The notes beneath the pieces were generated by a model. The model ran no database searches. It was not told the origin of the DNA and saw only the letters and a program-made list of their open reading frames with translations. DNA of 20,434 nucleotides from Solicoccozyma terricola (Eukaryota > Basidiomycota > Tremellomycetes > Filobasidiales > Piskurozymaceae). Position 1 is the first letter of the stretch. Every line of letters starts with the position of its first letter. Positions 17,768 to 20,434 of the stretch are shown piece after piece. Location of the stretch: assembly GCA_001600875.1 (NCBI GenBank), contig BCLD01000001.1, positions 658,049-678,482 on the forward strand, read 5' to 3'. A program made the translations under genes and the position numbers.

Positions 17768-20102
17768 TCAACCTGGCGCATCCATGTATTTTTCCTGCAT
17801 TGTTATGATCAGAATAGAGTTCCGAGACCTGTTGGCAAAGACATATAGAACCCCACCTTGTATATCCACGCTAGACCTACGCTGGATGCTCCTTGCGAGA
17901 CCGCAGCTCTATACCATACTGCGGCTTCGTGTCTGAGAGTTGCCGACTCCATCAGACGACCCAGCTGAATGACGACCCGGCGAAAAACTCACAGATCCTT
18001 CTTGATACCATACTTGCCCTTTGATAGCAAGACACCAAGCTCTGTGCTCGACGAACCGCCCGTCAGCATATTCATACCCACCTGCCATACCTCCCTCCAC
18101 TCACGTTCCTGCGCTTCCTGATCTCCCATCCGAGCCGCACATCGAATATAATCGATCGCCAGTACGGGATCTGATTTCACGCCCAGTCCTTGGAGATAGC
18201 AGTTCCCAACCTCGAATAAAGCCGTGGTGATCTCTTGCTGGGGGGGGGGGGGGGTTCAATTGCCTTCTCAACATCCTGCCTGATAATCACTCTCACAGGC
18301 AATGAACCAGCAGACCCGCCACGCGACGTGGACGACTGGCTCGGTATTTCAATGAACTGGTCGCACGCTTTCCGAAGCCATTGAAAGCCCTTTCTTGGAT
18401 CCTTTGCGATTCCCCAACTTGCAGCAGCGGGGGTTTTCGTCATCAGATTCCCAACATCGATGGTGTGTAAATGTAACATGGAACTCACCCATGTCTTAAT
18501 GCCAAACCTTTTTAATCGCCCCAACCAAGAATCAGCACTTCTCCCCTGCCCTGCCCTACCACTCTCCCCGCTCACCATAAAACACCGCACCTCCTGAACT
18601 TCCACCATCAGCCGCCATTTTAAAATTCCAAGCGCTATCCGCCAAATCGGCCTGATCCTTTGCGTTTATTCGCATTTCCATACCCCTTTGAAGCCATTCA
18701 TCTGGAGTCCGAGTTGATGATCGAAGTGATGGAGTGGATATTGTTGATGTCGATGAAAAGGTACGTGAGGGGATTGGTTTGACGGGTAATGAGATGTTTG
18801 ATGCTGCGATAGGAGAACGTCGTTTTATATGCGAATGGGAATGTTGAACGGGTGATGTTGATGTATTTCGATCCAATGAGTAGAGGGTGGATCCAGGTGC
18901 CACATATCTCTCTGTTGATGTTGATATTGGCGGCGCCGGCGGTGCCGGCGGTGGAGGGGGTGCCGGTCTTGAATGATTTATTCTCCCTGTTCTACCTCTC
19001 ACCTCGGACGCTCCAGACATCTCCGTCATCCCAATTCCAAGTATTCTATTCACCTCTGGTCTCTCACCAACCACGACTGTTTCCGACTCGACGCCGCCGC
19101 CGCCACCGACTGTACTCTCATAATCATCTCCTGAATCACCTACCAACGAATGCCAACCCGATGAGACGATCCGTTGAATGTGAGGACGTATTTGTAAAGA
19201 AGAAAGATCACGCGGTAGTGGGTCCATTGTGGATGATGATGATGACGTTGACACAGGGAACGTTGGTGAATCGTTGATAGTATAGATTGAATCAGCGTCT
19301 ACGTCGATGTTTGGACCTTGTTGTTGCGCTGTCACGGTGTTGTATTCGGTACCGAGGTGTCGTTTGATAGTCGATGTACTAGAGTCTCGTCTCTTATGAC
19401 CTCCCGAACGAAATACTAAATCATCTCCCATAGGTTCTCCTCGTTCCCGACCGTGTCTATTCACTTCTACTCCATCCATCTTCTCTTCACTCCTCCGTTG
19501 TCCACCGTTATCCTTCACGTTCTCCACGTTCTCCACGTTCGCCATATCGTTCATCCCAACACCACCACCTCGAAGAAAAGCAAATGCATCCTGACTATCC
19601 CTCCATCTACCTCCATTATCACTATCCCATGTCCTTTCAGTCCCATTTGAATCAGTGGAAGAGATCGAGAGGTCGGATGAAAGTGATGAGATTGATGCGT
19701 ATGAGTGACGGAATGAATCGATTTGGAGAGGTTGGGTGGGGATGGAGGATTGTAGTGGTGGTGGGGTGTTTGATGGGATGGCGGAGGAGGAGGAGGAGGA
19801 GGAGGAGGAGGAGGAGGAGGAGGAGGTTAATGATTCGATATTCTGTGTGGGAAAAAAATGCCCAAGAATCACTCCCCGAATCTTTCAGCATCAATTCGTT
19901 CAAGCACTACCGTAACCTGTCATTCCCCAATCGCACTCACTCGTCGACTCTCAACTTCCAACCTCAATCTTTCCAACGGACTTTTCAAATCCCCCACCAC
20001 CTCAACCATTCCCCCCAGTTGTACAGGTACAACGTGTCGTGCTATCGACGACGACGACGACGACGACGACGCCGATGAGGAGATTGAACGAGTGGTTTGC
20101 AT
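17768..20102 (-). CDS. Sel1-repeat protein, Dsf2/Nif1-like
   Basis: Eight exons on the minus strand, 20102-19941, 19842-18576, 18507-18489, 18417-18297, 18237-18105, 18041-17993, 17932-17857 and 17794-17768, give 617 aa with consistent phases. The N-terminal two thirds is low-complexity: two poly-Ser runs, a PAPPPPPAPPAPP stretch, and Ser/Thr-rich sequence likely to be phosphorylated. Sel1-type helical repeats occupy about residues 435-610: TPDEWLQRGMEMR, FYGLALRHGWGI, KGFQWLRKACDQF, ALFEVGNCYLQGLGVKSD, LGVLLSKGKYGIKKDL, AAVWYRAAVSQGASS and GLAWIYKEKYMDAPG. The pattern fits yeast Dsf2 and S. pombe Nif1 (a mitotic inhibitor); the role here is inferred. The ATG at 20102 follows a TAA in frame two codons upstream. 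Exon 3 is 19 nt and the last exon 27 nt. One intron (18042-18104) is 63 nt and free of stops, and another ends in C15 plus AG. Confidence 0.9.
18240..18254. repeat. Poly-G 15 (poly-C in Sel1-gene sense) at a 3' splice site
   Basis: In the sense of the Sel1-repeat gene, C15 runs directly into AG, the acceptor of intron 18238-18296. Splicing from GTGAGA at 18296 restores the Sel1 frame (SLP then QEITTALFEVGNC); reading through the C run would leave it. Confidence 0.85.
19783..19826 (-). repeat. GGA/TCC triplet repeat encoding poly-Ser
   Basis: About 14.7 copies of GGA on the plus strand, read as TCC serine codons in exon 2 of the Sel1-repeat gene, just after the splice junction. Confidence 0.9.
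20046..20071 (-). repeat. CGA/TCG triplet repeat encoding poly-Ser
   Basis: A CGA repeat on the plus strand, read as TCG serine codons in exon 1 of the Sel1-repeat gene. It uses a different codon from the poly-Ser run in exon 2. Confidence 0.9.
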
Positions 20103-20434
20103 CGGTTACATCCAGCGGGGGTTTCCGATCGTCTGAATGTAATAGTTGTGGTTGTGAGGTTGGGACTACATCAGATATGTGCGACAAAGTTGGTTGGGAC
20201 TCGGCGGGGGAATTGTAAACAGAGGATAGAGCGAGTTTGGTCCCGGGGCAACACAGACAACATCATCATCAGCCAGCCAGCTACTACTCTACAACACTCA
20301 TTCCCCATCACTCCCCGGTTTATACCCCTTCCTCCATCTACCTCGTCCCAACCAACAACCAACAACGAAATGACAATCAAAGACGAATGGGAGATATATA
20401 AATAAAACTCAACCCCCCCCCCCTCAACCCCCCC
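20103..20434 (-). promoter_or_regulatory. Promoter and leader region of the Sel1-repeat gene, with TATA candidates
   Basis: Upstream of the minus-strand start at 20102 there are two TATA-like elements. One is TATAAA on the minus strand (plus 20319-20324), inside a near-symmetric GGGGTATAAACCGGGG. The other is the AT stretch near 20391-20406. Between them lies an AAC/CCAACAA-rich stretch (about 20347-20368). The region ends in runs of C at 20413-20423 and 20428-20434, where the window stops. Confidence 0.4.

Noticed and set aside
1..20434. Enrichment of CACGTG across the window
   Set aside because: About six copies in 20 kb is close to chance expectation, and some lie in exons.
1..20434. tRNA, rRNA, transposon, CRISPR or prokaryotic defence genes
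   Set aside because: None recognised on either strand; nearly all sequence is covered by eight intron-rich eukaryotic genes.

Overview
The window looks like nuclear chromosomal DNA of a basidiomycete fungus, most likely a tremellomycete-type yeast. This is inferred from style: genes packed on both strands and cut by many short introns (mostly 50-75 nt) with GTGAGT-like donors, little intergenic space, and protein families with clear fungal versions. I see no mobile element, tRNA, rRNA, CRISPR array or prokaryote-type operon. It is an ordinary housekeeping region. The unusual material is in the introns: long poly-C/poly-G tracts, hairpins, small tandem repeats and very small exons.

Layout, left to right: (1) 30-1430, minus: 5' part of DOT1 (histone H3-K79 methyltransferase), cut by the left edge. 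(2) 1609-3388, minus: ING-family PHD-finger protein, 436 aa. (3) 3606-5033, plus: UBE2W-type ubiquitin-conjugating enzyme, 157 aa in eight exons, divergent from the ING gene. (4) 5274-7417, plus: nucleosome assembly protein NAP1, 417 aa. (5) 7642-8378, minus: probable mitochondrial GatC-like subunit, 226 aa, with a first exon lying outside the obvious long frame. (6) 8977-13818, plus: IBTK-like ankyrin/RCC1/double-BTB protein, 1413 aa in ten exons. (7) 14179-17704, plus: alpha-arrestin with a PPTY motif, 1031 aa in eight exons. (8) 17768-20102, minus: Sel1-repeat protein of Dsf2/Nif1 type, 617 aa in eight exons, tail to tail with the arrestin gene.

I rebuilt all gene models by hand from splice signals, frame and family motifs. 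In every complete model the exon lengths sum to a multiple of three and the intron phases agree. Three genes concern chromatin (DOT1, ING, NAP1). Three concern ubiquitin: the E2, a presumed CUL3 adaptor, and a presumed Rsp5/NEDD4 adaptor. The grouping may be chance. No new biological system is evident. The best leads are a G15/C20 pair flanking a frame-shifting 56-nt exon of the IBTK gene, a 13-bp hairpin in the oversized first ING intron, the recurrent poly-C tracts before 3' splice sites, and a 63-nt stop-free intron in the Sel1 gene.
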